A stretch of DNA of 32,080 nucleotides from an uncultured Bermanella sp. (lineage in GTDB: Bacteria; Pseudomonadota; Gammaproteobacteria; Pseudomonadales; Oceanobacteraceae), in assembly GCA_913058575.1 (NCBI GenBank), contig CAJXRF010000063.1, forward strand, positions 1 to 32,080. The letters run 5' to 3'. How positions within the stretch are numbered: position 1 is the first letter of the stretch; each line of letters begins with the position of its first letter. Shown here piece by piece: positions 1 to 6,806 of this stretch. The notes below the pieces were generated by a model. The model ran no database searches. It saw nothing but the letters and a program-made list of their open reading frames with translations, and was not told where the DNA came from. The translations under genes and the position numbers were made by a program.

Positions 1-48
1 TTTCCTACAGAGGACTTTCACCTCATTAGTTCATGCCCATGCTGGGCG

Positions 49-106
49 TACACAAAGCTAGCCAGCAGACAAAACTGCGTTTTGCTCCTGCTAGCAGGCG
101 TTATGG
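49..106 (+). other. attC-like recombination site 1
   Basis: A palindromic stretch has nested complementary arms (CAAAAC against GTTTTG, and GCTAGC/CAGCAG against CTGCTAGC). It ends in GCGTTATGG, which resembles the integron R' core box. It lies about 35 bp upstream of the rpiB-like cassette gene, where a cassette boundary is expected. The left core box is degenerate, so the left limit is approximate. Confidence 0.5.
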
Positions 107-140
107 TCTTGGTTCAATTCAACTCATCGGGTAAGTAAAA

Positions 141-575
141 ATGAAATTTGCATTAGGCGGCGATCACGCTGGTTACGAATACAAAAATCAAGTTGCCTTC
201 TTTTTAAAGCAAAAGGGACATGAGGTGAAGGATTTCGGTCCATATAGCGCCGACTCATGTGACTACCCTGATTATGTGCATCCAGTTGCAAATGCTATTG
301 AAAGCAAAGAATGCGAATTAGGCATTATCATTTGCGGAAGTGGAAATGGTGTTGCAATGACGGTCAATAAGCACCAACGAATACGTTGTGCTTTGGCTTG
401 GGATAGTGAAATTGCGCAACTTGCACGTTTGCACAATGATGCAAACATAGTTTCAATCCCAGCAAGGTATGTGACTCCCGAAAGAGCACTAGAAATTGTA
501 ACTGCTTTCATTGAAACTGAATTTGAAGGTGGTAGGCACCAAAATCGAGTATCGAAAATACCGTGCACACCATAA
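141..575 (+). CDS. rpiB: Ribose-5-phosphate isomerase B-like (LacA/RpiB family) cassette gene
   Basis: This is a cytosolic sugar-phosphate isomerase; family members interconvert ribose-5-P and ribulose-5-P, or allose-6-P/galactose-6-P analogues. The 144-aa length is normal for RpiB. Seen in the protein: the N-terminal GGDHAGYEYK motif (D8, H9), the DFGPYS/DYPDY segment near residue 31-45, the catalytic-loop Cys65 in IICGSGNG, RLHNDAN near residue 96-102 and the C-terminal EFEGGRHQNRV phosphate-binding tail. The family is therefore secure and the active site looks intact, but the exact sugar substrate cannot be told. The ATG follows an AAGTAA stretch. The gene is bracketed by attC-like sites at 49-106 and 571-620 and has no obvious promoter of its own, as expected for an integron cassette. 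A housekeeping-type metabolic enzyme in a cassette suggests a spare or specialised isomerase. Confidence 0.9.
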   Translation: MKFALGGDHAGYEYKNQVAFFLKQKGHEVKDFGPYSADSCDYPDYVHPVANAIESKECELGIIICGSGNGVAMTVNKHQRIRCALAWDSEIAQLARLHNDANIVSIPARYVTPERALEIVTAFIETEFEGGRHQNRVSKIPCTP

Positions 576-620
576 AAAGCGAATATACGGACCGAAGGGT
601 CCGTTCTATCGCACTGTTAT
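571..620 (+). repeat. attC-like site 2 (50-bp repeat copy A)
   Basis: A 50-bp palindromic site has the arms ACGGACC/GGTCCGT around a GAA loop, with outer pairing of CATAA with TTATG and GCGA with TCGC. It overlaps the stop codon of the rpiB-like gene and ends in GTTAT. It is identical to 956-1005, as expected for attC sites from one integron platform. The left core box does not match the RYYYAAC consensus well. Confidence 0.7.
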
Positions 621-646
621 GTGTTTATGAGAATTGATTTCATATT

Positions 647-952
647 ATGAAGTGTAATGAGTGCAACAAGGATGGGGTCAGTCCATTTAAGAAGTTGGGC
701 CTGATATTAGGTATTAATTTTCGTTGCTCTCAATGTGGTGCAGAGTTCACTTTAAATAAAGGGCTAGTATTAGTAGTTTCAATGCTTGTTCAAATATCCA
801 TTTTATTTTCTGTAATCTTTGCATTCATTCACATGACTGCGTATCTAGCTTATGGCACTTTAGCCTTGGCACTTATACTCATCGGTATATTAGTCATGTT
901 ATTACCAATTAAAGTATGCTCAAAAATAGGCATCAGGCAACATGTTAAGTAA
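647..952 (+). CDS. Zinc-ribbon small membrane protein (integron cassette)
   Basis: This is a 101-aa unknown protein. Two CxxC pairs (C3-C6 and C27-C30) form a likely N-terminal zinc ribbon. After it come two hydrophobic segments, about residues 39-62 and 66-89, that look like membrane helices, and a short basic tail. That layout is typical of small DUF-type zinc-ribbon membrane proteins; no function can be named. The gene sits between two identical attC-like sites, making a tidy single-gene cassette, and the start lies 26 bp after the upstream site. Codon use is AT-rich like its neighbours. Confidence 0.75.
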   Translation: MKCNECNKDGVSPFKKLGLILGINFRCSQCGAEFTLNKGLVLVVSMLVQISILFSVIFAFIHMTAYLAYGTLALALILIGILVMLLPIKVCSKIGIRQHVK

Positions 953-955
953 TCA

Positions 956-1005
956 CATAAAAAGCGAATATACGGACCGAAGGGTCCGTTCTATCGCACT
1001 GTTAT
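956..1005 (+). repeat. attC-like site 3 (50-bp repeat copy B)
   Basis: This is a perfect 50-bp duplicate of the site at 571-620. It begins 3 bp after the stop codon of the zinc-ribbon gene and ends 12 bp before the ATG at 1018. Its position between two cassette ORFs fits an attC role. Confidence 0.7.
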
Positions 1006-1017
1006 AAGGCATAAGTA

Positions 1018-1449
1018 ATGAGGACTATAGCTAGAAATTGGTTGATTCAAAATAAAATTGGATTAATTTCAGGCGAAGAACTCATTTCGCTAGCTGATAA
1101 TTATATTGCCGAGAACGATGAATTTCCAGATTGGATGATAGATATTTCTACCAATTCTTCTCTAGAAAGAGTTAAGGGTTTAGATCTTGTAATGGAGCCC
1201 ATTACGGAAGTTGATTGCAAAGTTATTGCTGGGAAAATGCTTGAGCTACTTACTTCTAATGCGATAGACACAAGTCACTTAGCAACAGCATGTGAACAAA
1301 TGTACCTTTCATTAGAATGGGGCTCCACCGTTTTTAACCATTTTATTTGGCTAAGTGATGAAATATCCTTGAATGAGAAAGGGTATAAAGAAACAGAAAA
1401 TTTGGACAAGGCTATAAAGGATGAACTTTGCAAGATTGCAGCCTTATAA
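1018..1449 (+). CDS. Hypothetical cytosolic protein (integron cassette)
   Basis: This is a 143-aa protein of no recognised family. It is acidic and mostly helical in composition, with no signal peptide or membrane segment. The N-terminal half reads like a small helical bundle (NWLIQNKIGLISGEELISLADNYI). The start is chosen because the ATG lies 12 bp after the upstream attC-like site with AAGGC just ahead of it, and the stop overlaps the next attC site. Many integron cassette proteins have this size and lack homologues, so the context supports a real gene while its function stays open. Confidence 0.75.
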   Translation: MRTIARNWLIQNKIGLISGEELISLADNYIAENDEFPDWMIDISTNSSLERVKGLDLVMEPITEVDCKVIAGKMLELLTSNAIDTSHLATACEQMYLSLEWGSTVFNHFIWLSDEISLNEKGYKETENLDKAIKDELCKIAAL

Positions 1450-1531
1450 CAATACGCTGAAAATGCGTTCCGGCCAAAAAGACGGCCTCCACTGGACGTG
1501 CTAACGCACGCCTTTTAGCTAAGCGTTAGCC
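1444..1531 (+). other. attC-like site 4
   Basis: The site begins TTATAAC (R''-like) overlapping the upstream stop codon and ends GCGTTAGCC (R'-like). Inside are GGCC and GACGGCC palindromic arms and GTGCTAACGCAC. The 88-bp length lies within the usual attC range. This is one of the two best-formed attC sites in the array. Confidence 0.75.
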
Positions 1532-1546
1532 AACGGGAATCTTTGC

Positions 1547-2068
1547 GTGCAAATTATTAACTGTACTTATGAAAATCATGCGGAACAAATCTTAGAAATA
1601 CTTAATGAAGCAATTCTAAATTCAACCGCGCTTTATGATTACAAGCCTCGTTCAATTGAAAGCATGGGTAATTGGTTCAAAGTAAAAAATGAAAATAAAT
1701 TCCCCGTTATTGGCATCATTGATGGCAAAGGCAACCTTTTAGGTTTTGCAAGTTACAGTACATTTCGTGCGTGGCCAGCGTATAAATATTCAATTGAACA
1801 TTCGCTCTACATTCATAAAAATCACAGAGATAAAGGTCTAGGGCGCACTTTGCTTCAAAAATTAATTGTTTTGGCCTCGGAGCAAAATTACCACGTTATG
1901 GTTGGCGGTATCGACATTACAAATATTGGTAGTATTACACTTCACCAAAAATTGGGTTTTGTTCACTCGGGTACTATAATGCAAGTTGCATTTAAATTTG
2001 GCCGGTGGTTAGATCTCGGGTTTTATCAATTAACTTTAGCTACACCGCAGAGTCCAACTGATGGCTAA
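1547..2068 (+). CDS. GNAT-family N-acetyltransferase (phosphinothricin acetyltransferase-like)
   Basis: A cytosolic acetyl-CoA-dependent N-acetyltransferase of 173 aa. The N-terminal block (EILNEAILNSTALYDY, then W near residue 43) and the central SYSTFRAWPAYKYSIEHSLYIHKNHRDKGLG are typical of the PAT/Bar/YncA branch of GNATs. The acetyl-CoA loop R/Q-x-x-G-x-G/A is present as RDKGLGR near residue 95-101, and the later GFVHSG and FKFGRWLDLGFYQ segments also match. The start is a GTG; no in-frame upstream ATG exists after the attC site. The substrate cannot be read from sequence: amino-acid analogues such as phosphinothricin or methionine sulfone are the family's usual targets. It is a cassette gene between attC sites 4 and 5. 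Confidence 0.88.
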   Translation: MQIINCTYENHAEQILEILNEAILNSTALYDYKPRSIESMGNWFKVKNENKFPVIGIIDGKGNLLGFASYSTFRAWPAYKYSIEHSLYIHKNHRDKGLGRTLLQKLIVLASEQNYHVMVGGIDITNIGSITLHQKLGFVHSGTIMQVAFKFGRWLDLGFYQLTLATPQSPTDG

Positions 2069-2082
2069 TCGGGTAGCCAAGG

Positions 2083-2165
2083 GTCTAACCCACAACACCC
2101 TGCATGCGGCTCCGTACAGGGTGTTTCACGCAGCATGGTGAAGCTTGATCCAACCATCGGTTGTA
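2083..2165 (+). other. Degenerate attC-like site 5 or terminator hairpin; gene-poor stretch to 2334
   Basis: GTCTAAC at 2083-2089 matches the RYYYAAC core box exactly. It is followed by a perfect 9-bp hairpin (AACACCCTG 2094-2102, CAGGGTGTT 2117-2125). No good GTTRRRY box closes it, the nearest being GGTTGTATG near 2159, so the site is either decayed or only a terminator for the acetyltransferase. From about 2166 to 2334 no gene is seen. Confidence 0.4.
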
Positions 2166-2334
2166 TGACAATCCACAACGAGAACAATATCTTAATTTCA
2201 TAAAGGATATTAAGTCTCTACGAGTGAAGATATCGAAAAAAATGCTACTACTGACCCATTAGATCTAAAGCTTGTTTACTTTATTTTACTAATCATGGCC
2301 AGACCTCAACCTCACCATGACTATGCGCACAATT

Positions 2335-2387
2335 CCTTAACGTGCGTTTTCGCGCGGCTACGGTCGGAACCCCTTCTACGGTTAAAA
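2335..2387 (-). other. Possible short attC in reverse orientation
   Basis: On the minus strand this stretch begins TTTTAAC at the stop codon of the lipoprotein gene and ends CACGTTAAGG, matching R''- and R'-type boxes in the right order for a cassette read leftward. A TTCTACG/CGTAGAA hairpin (2374-2396) straddles the stop and may also act as a terminator. The internal pairing is poorer than in the other sites. Confidence 0.35.
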
Positions 2388-2882
2388 AGCGTAGAACGCC
2401 CCGCACCCGAAACTATCAATGTTCAGGTGATGGTGGCTGTCGTTGCTTGCCGTGTTTTTGCAATATAAGGTTTTGTGTTCGTCGTTAGGGTTGTTGCTTT
2501 TTGACGTGACGCTGCAATCTATTTTGCCGCTCTTGTCTAATTTAATAGACTTCGGCCCGTTTCCGGAACAGGCCGTCGGAGGCATATTTGGACATTTAAA
2601 TTCCAGAGAGACGGCCTCGCCGTGCGCCAGCCAGAATTGATAGCCATTTGACGTCTGTTGGGTCGTCAGGTCCCCGCTCTGGATTTCAAATTGGTAGTCA
2701 GTAGCCGTGTCTCCTGGCGGGCTGCACATCTGGTTTTTATAAGTGTCGCAAAAGTTATTGCAAAAATAGCTGTAGCTGCCGACGGTGGTGTACGACTCCC
2801 CTGTACTCTGCTGAGGGGTAGTAGTGCACGAGGCAGAGAAGACCAAGAGGAGGAGAAGAGCGGTACTGATGAGGAGCTTCAT
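2382..2882 (-). CDS. Small Cys-rich lipoprotein (reversed cassette gene)
   Basis: This is a 166-aa predicted lipoprotein with a short basic N terminus, a leucine-rich hydrophobic core and the lipobox SASC with Cys19, so it is expected to be exported and lipid-anchored. The mature part has about ten further Cys (for example YFCNNFCDTYKNQMC), which suggests disulfides in the periplasm or at the cell surface. No family is recognised. It is the only gene in the cassette region on the minus strand and its base composition is more GC-rich than neighbouring cassettes, suggesting a different origin. The start ATG at 2882 opens directly onto the signal peptide; no strong ribosome-binding site is seen. 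Confidence 0.72.
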   Translation of the reverse strand: MKLLISTALLLLLVFSASCTTTPQQSTGESYTTVGSYSYFCNNFCDTYKNQMCSPPGDTATDYQFEIQSGDLTTQQTSNGYQFWLAHGEAVSLEFKCPNMPPTACSGNGPKSIKLDKSGKIDCSVTSKSNNPNDEHKTLYCKNTASNDSHHHLNIDSFGCGAFYAF

Positions 2883-2944
2883 TTTTGACTCGCTTTAGTT
2901 ATTTTTGCGTTTTCGCCGGAAATTACAGAAAAGCGACTTGCTTC

Positions 2945-3126
2945 GGTTCTGTCGCATCCAGGACCCTGAAAATCAGATCCAGTATAATACCTGCTCATAT
3001 TTAATAGCAAACAGGTATTAAATGATCAGCTTCAAAGGGCGACATACCCCAAAATCAATCATTCTCCAATGTGTCCGCTGGTATTGCGCTTATAAATCCG
3101 GTCGTAAGACAGCCAAAGATATATGA
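2945..3126 (+). mobile_element. IS6/IS26-family insertion sequence remnant (left end and transposase N terminus)
   Basis: An ORF at 3022-3126 encodes 34 residues beginning MISFKGRHTPKSIILQ and continuing CVRWYCAYK. This matches the conserved start of IS6-family DDE transposases (FKGRHF...IIL..VRWYC.Y in IS26), then hits a stop. About 77 bp upstream, GGTTCTGTCGCATC (2945-2958) resembles the IS6-family terminal inverted repeat. The catalytic domain and right end are absent, so this is an inactive relic. The family call rests on the remembered IS26 N-terminal pattern. From 2883 to 2944 nothing else is seen. Confidence 0.7.
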
Positions 3127-3195
3127 AATCGACAGCGTAGTACTATAAATACCATATATATATCAATTTAACCAAATAAGCTTTAGGAGTTAAAT

Positions 3196-3484
3196 ATGAT
3201 TGATTTATTGTTACATAATAAAAATCAATTATTGATTAATTTCGTTATCATGAGTTATTACAAGCGGTCTTAGCGCTATGTCAATTGGTGGAAGCTCAGC
3301 CTGATGAAACTGCTTTTGATAATGTAGTTCGGCATAATGAAAACGAAGATCCGGATGAAACTGATTTCAGCTATCTGGGTAAGAATTAAAACAGCTCGGA
3401 GCCACTCGAACTTCGTTGACTAAAGCAATCGACAGATTAGAACCATCGAAAGCTAAAAATATACTCAAGGGCTACGATGAATAG
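3196..3484 (+). pseudogene. Frameshifted small ORF (former cassette gene)
   Basis: A good ribosome-binding site (TAGGAG) precedes ATG 3196, which opens MIDLLLHNKNQLLINF and stops early at 3273. A second frame continues as HELLQAVLALCQLVEAQP and on to a stop near 3390. A third frame gives ELKQLGATRTSLTKAIDRL and ends at the TAG at 3482-3484. Joined by two frameshifts, these form a plausible protein of about 95 aa with a helical C-terminal part. The intact attC site that follows at 3491 fits a decayed cassette gene. The family is not recognised. Confidence 0.5.
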
Positions 3485-3490
3485 TGCAAG

Positions 3491-3575
3491 ACATAACCAA
3501 GGTGTCATAGTGAACTCCGTTACGGCGCTTGAAAAGCAGCGCCTTCACTGCGTCACCATACACAGGGCGTTATGA
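3491..3575 (+). other. attC site 6 (well formed)
   Basis: The site begins ACATAAC and ends GCGTTATGA, with nested pairing in between: GGTG with CACC, AGTGAA with TTCACT, and GGCGCTT with AGCAGCGCC around a GAA loop. The 85-bp length and the arrangement of core boxes are typical of attC, which makes it the strongest evidence that this region is an integron cassette array. Confidence 0.8.
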
Positions 3576-3584
3576 GTAATTAAT

Positions 3585-3686
3585 ATGGAATCATACACAG
3601 CGCCTTGGCCCCTATTCGTTTTCTTAGGAATTATGGTTTCTTCTGTGATTTGGTGCTTGGATTCAACTCCGAAGTGCATCATCTAA
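3585..3686 (+). CDS. Tiny hydrophobic ORF after attC site 6
   Basis: The ORF encodes 33 residues with one hydrophobic segment (LFVFLGIMVSSVIWCL). It starts 9 bp after the attC site at the position expected for a cassette gene. It may be a real micro-membrane protein or the truncated start of a longer cassette protein, and no attC closes it on the right. The cassette array seems to end here. Confidence 0.35.
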   Translation: MESYTAPWPLFVFLGIMVSSVIWCLDSTPKCII

Positions 3687-3728
3687 TAAGCCAGACTTTC
3701 AGTCTCGTTTGTATAATTTCAAGGAAAA

Positions 3729-4745
3729 TTAATAAACCTTAAAATTATCAGACTGGCCAATCAATAGTTTAGCATCCGCTATAATCGCATTTTCAAATAG
3801 CTGATCAATAAAACCTTGGTAAAAATCACTATCGTCTATCTGGCAAGTACGGGATGAATCGATACTTGATACGAATAATCCAGTATCACCGATATAAAAT
3901 GTTTTTGATTTAAATAGAGAACCAATAAAGCCAGCTGATTTATTATCCGAGTTTATATGGAATTTACCGAAAAAATCATTCCCTTCCGGATCATCGAAGA
4001 ACTCCCCCCACTTAATATCTGGGCAGCCCTGAATGCTATTGTCTAGCTCAGACATTGTTTGGGTGACTAGCCAATTTCTGACATCAATTGGTTCCGGCAG
4101 TACTGATTGACCAGCAATAAAATTACAAAGTGAATGGTCATTGATCCTATCTATAATGGCTTTGTACGCTGGTTTAAAGTCATCTATACCATCTTTGATA
4201 CCCACAGCGTGGAATATAGGGATGATATGAGCAGGGTTAGCCATGTCTTCAATAAAATGAGCCATACCACCCAAATAAGTCAGCCTATCTTCTTTCAACG
4301 GTGCATTGCTATATCCATACTTCAACCACTCCCAAACCTTGATATAGGACTTTTGAAAATACCCTAAATACTTTTGGCCTTCAGGTATTTTGGGATTATA
4401 GAAGTGCCAATTCTTGGCCCGGGCCCAAAGTGAAAAAGGATTGTGTTCAGTTTCAAAGGTGGTGGATGCTTGGCCGGTGTCCATCTGGGCGCTGGTTTTT
4501 GTAATTAACTCTATATCAGCGTCTTCATAAGCCCCTGCGGCGGGATGACCGCATTCTTTCAGCAGCATATGTGATAGCGGCATAATATGCTTGTGGCCAA
4601 CTTCAGGGGTATACGAAAGAGCATGAAGAGGTATGATTAGCAATATTACAGCCTGACCTAACACTCTAATAATCCGCTCACTTGAAGGTACAGAGTTTAA
4701 ACTCCAATTACATAGCTCTGTCATTCTTTGAACTCCAAATTTCAT
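3729..4745 (-). CDS. Secreted zinc-dependent phospholipase C-like protein
   Basis: This 338-aa protein resembles the zinc-dependent phospholipase C / S1-P1 nuclease fold. Evidence: a hydrophobic signal-like segment at about residues 25-43 behind an unusually long N terminus; His50/His52 near the expected mature start; the NWHFYN motif (112-117), typical of this family; and the zinc-ligand helix HFIEDMANPAH (H163, D167, H173). Family members hydrolyse phospholipid head groups with three zinc ions outside the cytoplasm. Start: ATG 4745 has AAGGAC 5 bp upstream; an internal Met8 would give a shorter signal peptide. It is divergent from the acyltransferase gene at 4914. The metal ligands appear present but a full set was not verified by alignment. 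Confidence 0.7.
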   Translation of the reverse strand: MKFGVQRMTELCNWSLNSVPSSERIIRVLGQAVILLIIPLHALSYTPEVGHKHIMPLSHMLLKECGHPAAGAYEDADIELITKTSAQMDTGQASTTFETEHNPFSLWARAKNWHFYNPKIPEGQKYLGYFQKSYIKVWEWLKYGYSNAPLKEDRLTYLGGMAHFIEDMANPAHIIPIFHAVGIKDGIDDFKPAYKAIIDRINDHSLCNFIAGQSVLPEPIDVRNWLVTQTMSELDNSIQGCPDIKWGEFFDDPEGNDFFGKFHINSDNKSAGFIGSLFKSKTFYIGDTGLFVSSIDSSRTCQIDDSDFYQGFIDQLFENAIIADAKLLIGQSDNFKVY

Positions 4746-4913
4746 ATTGTCCTTTTATACTACATAGATTGATCCGTGCGTTAAAATAGCAAAGTAAACC
4801 TAAGTTAAAAGATGGACAGTTAATGCTCGAGCATTAAGTCATCTACAATAAGTTGCAAGTAGATATAACATTACTATAAGTTATTTAATCTACTGCATTC
4901 TAACGGATAAATC

Positions 4914-5639
4914 ATGAGCACTTGGGTTCAGATAACAAAGTACTTAATTTTACTTCTTACATTAATTCCATTTGCAATTTTTGCATTAATTGCTGGGCTC
5001 GTTAATAGAAAGTCCGGATGGCAAGTCATTCGCATCTGGAACAGGCTTTTTGCTTACTTATTTAATATAAAACTCGAAATTGAGTTCGAAGGAGATGCAA
5101 AAGATTTGGATAAAGGTGGGGTACTGGTTGGCTTAACTCAGCAAAGTATCATAGACCCAATATTAGCGTACGCCGCAATCAACCGTCACTGGCTTAGTAT
5201 CTGGAACATTGAATATGCCATGATTCCATTTGTCGGATGGGTATCATGGATTTTAGGCTGGGTGATAGTTCGCCAGTGGGCCAATAACTCTCAACATCAA
5301 TTAGCGAAAGCCGCTAATTATGCATCTACCGGAGGGCTAGTGTATTTATCAGCCGAAGGTAAGCGTAGCCAGGATGGATCTATAAACCCTTACAAAAAGG
5401 GCCCGGCTGTAATGGCGATCCAAGCCAAAACTCAAATTATACCCGCATATATTCATGGTTCTCGAAATTGCCTGCCGTATGGTGAGTGGAAGATCAAGCC
5501 AGGCACCGTAGTTTGCCGAATTCTCAAGCCGATTGATGTTTCAGGTATGTCTTACGAGGATCGCGACAAAGTTACTGAAGAACTCATTGAAATTGGCGCT
5601 AAAGAGAAATTAAGAGAGCCACTATATGCTAACCCTTAA
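4914..5639 (+). CDS. PlsC-like lysophospholipid acyltransferase with altered catalytic motif
   Basis: This 241-aa membrane-associated protein is of the 1-acyl-glycerol-3-phosphate acyltransferase superfamily, which moves acyl chains onto lysophospholipids. A transmembrane helix spans residues 7-29. The block at 75-81 aligns with motif I (N-H-x-x-x-x-D) but reads TQQSIID, so the catalytic His is Gln76 while Asp81 is kept. Motif III appears as SAEGKRSQDG (146-155, usually FPEGTRS) and motif IV as IIPAYIHGSRN (175-185). The loss of His predicts weak or no acyltransfer unless another base serves; a lipid-binding or altered-reaction role is possible. The gene reads as intact, with no frameshift, and is followed by an inverted repeat. 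Confidence 0.82.
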   Translation: MSTWVQITKYLILLLTLIPFAIFALIAGLVNRKSGWQVIRIWNRLFAYLFNIKLEIEFEGDAKDLDKGGVLVGLTQQSIIDPILAYAAINRHWLSIWNIEYAMIPFVGWVSWILGWVIVRQWANNSQHQLAKAANYASTGGLVYLSAEGKRSQDGSINPYKKGPAVMAIQAKTQIIPAYIHGSRNCLPYGEWKIKPGTVVCRILKPIDVSGMSYEDRDKVTEELIEIGAKEKLREPLYANP

Positions 5640-5653
5640 TCGTGCCTCCCCTA

Positions 5654-5740
5654 GACATAAAAAACCCTTTGCACTTAAAGTTCGATAAAAAAGTAGAATC
5701 TATATCAACCCTTGGCTATCCGACAAAAGGGTTTTATGTC
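5654..5740. repeat. Long-loop inverted repeat downstream of plsC-like gene
   Basis: Near-complementary arms GACATAAAAAACCCTTT (5654-5670) and AAAAGGGTTTTATGTC (5725-5740) flank about 54 bp of loop, with a two-A length difference. It begins 14 bp after the acyltransferase stop and could be a terminator or a small non-coding cassette remnant. From 5741 to 5851 nothing else is seen. Confidence 0.5.
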
Positions 5741-5851
5741 AGTTAGAGATTTAATACCTCACCCTCCCCTTTATAAGTACACCCAGTTCAATCGCCACAA
5801 CTGAGCCTTTAGCACATCCAGAAAAGTTTGCTTAACTTTCGCTATTTTTGC

Positions 5852-5871
5852 GTCACTTTGGCCGCTTAGCT
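5852..5871 (+). repeat. Left outer end repeat (candidate attL core)
   Basis: Contains ACTTTGGCCGCTTAGCT at 5855-5871, preceded by TTTTGCGTC. The right outer copy at 13287 is preceded by TTTTGGCGTG, so similarity between these two extends beyond the 17-bp core. No gene overlaps it. Confidence 0.75.
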
Positions 5872-5913
5872 TATCCCATTTGTTAACGTATTTAAAAAAA
5901 ATCAGTTCTAAGA

Positions 5914-5931
5914 GACTTTGGCCTGTTAGCT
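5914..5931 (+). repeat. Left inner end repeat
   Basis: GACTTTGGCCTGTTAGCT differs from the core at two positions (TG in place of CG, then T). It lies 60 bp inside the outer left copy. It is likely an accessory recombinase-binding site. Confidence 0.65.
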
Positions 5932-6042
5932 AAAATTATTTTCTTAAATTTTCTGTATAGTTTCATTAAGGATGGTGAAAACCCTAAACCTGAGTTATTC
6001 ACATACAAAATCTTTCTTGAACTTACAGAAGTATTAAAGCTA

Positions 6043-6291
6043 ATGAAAAGCATCGATGAAAAGCACCTAGCCAAAATCATAGAAAAAATTCTGGAACTTC
6101 AATCTCTTCACAAGGATGAGGCACTAGAACATACTATTGGATTTTATCGCCTTCCTCAAATCCTCAACCTTATTCCAATGAGTAAATCCTCTTGGTGGAA
6201 CGGAATAAATTCAGGGGACTTTCCAGAAGGATTTAACATTGGAAGCAATATTACGGTTTGGCAAAAATCTGATATACATAAACTTCTATAA
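6043..6291 (+). CDS. AlpA-like small DNA-binding protein, copy 1
   Basis: This 82-aa protein has a charged helical N terminus (about residues 1-30). After it comes an AlpA/MerR-type winged-helix segment: YRLPQILNLIPMSKSSWW, then a G-x-F-P-x-x-x-x-x-G pattern, and TVWQKSDIHKLL at the C terminus. AlpA-type proteins act as regulators or excision-directionality factors in prophages and islands. It is the first gene inside the left end of the trio element, the usual place for a factor that binds att DNA. It is paralogous to the next gene. The ATG lacks a strong Shine-Dalgarno. Confidence 0.75.
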   Translation: MKSIDEKHLAKIIEKILELQSLHKDEALEHTIGFYRLPQILNLIPMSKSSWWNGINSGDFPEGFNIGSNITVWQKSDIHKLL

Positions 6292-6416
6292 AATGAATTT
6301 CATATAGCTAATTATTTTCTGACCTAAAGCTCAATGAACTTATCCTTATAAAAGCAGGGTAAGTTTTATTCAATTTTCAACTTACTCTCCACAATCATTA
6401 CATAACTGGTGACTAA

Positions 6417-6629
6417 GTGATAATTACCTATCAACCCAAGGAAGTACTCGGTTACTTCCGTCTTAATCAGATATTAGAAATATTCCCCATCAGCGCTTCT
6501 ACCTGGTGGGCTGGTGTAAAAACAGGAAGGTTTCCAAGCCCTGTCAAACTTGGCCCTCGGGCTACATACTGGAGGAAAATAGATATATTCATTCTAATTG
6601 AAAGAATTATTAATGGTGAACTAACGTAG
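6417..6629 (+). CDS. AlpA-like small DNA-binding protein, copy 2
   Basis: This 70-aa protein is almost entirely one AlpA-type helix-turn-helix domain. FRLNQILEIFPISASTWW is the recognition region, GRFPSPVKLGPRATYWR the wing, and a C-terminal helix follows. It is closer to typical AlpA than copy 1, which has an acidic GDFPEGFNIG wing where this one has GRFPSPVKLG. The start is GTG at 6417; no ATG fits. The two copies lie 125 bp apart on the same strand, so they could act as a pair with different site preference, for example one repressor and one excision factor. That split of roles is inference. Confidence 0.78.
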   Translation: MIITYQPKEVLGYFRLNQILEIFPISASTWWAGVKTGRFPSPVKLGPRATYWRKIDIFILIERIINGELT

Positions 6630-6806
6630 GGCCCTGTCATATACCAGAAGTATAAGTTCATACCGACTTCTATAACAAACTTATAGCTAAATCATTGTAT
6701 AAAACTGAAATAAGCGCTTTTGGGAAAATGAAATAAGTATAATTTTATAGTCACATAAGAATTTCCTTATGTAATTTTAGCCATATAGCTTTTAGGGGAA
6801 ACTGAA

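Noticed and set aside
101-130. GGTTCAATTC as a tRNA T-arm
   Set aside because: No acceptor or anticodon stem can be built around it.
1547-2068. Calling the GNAT a phosphinothricin resistance gene
   Set aside because: Family-level motifs match but substrate specificity cannot be inferred; many relatives act on other amines.
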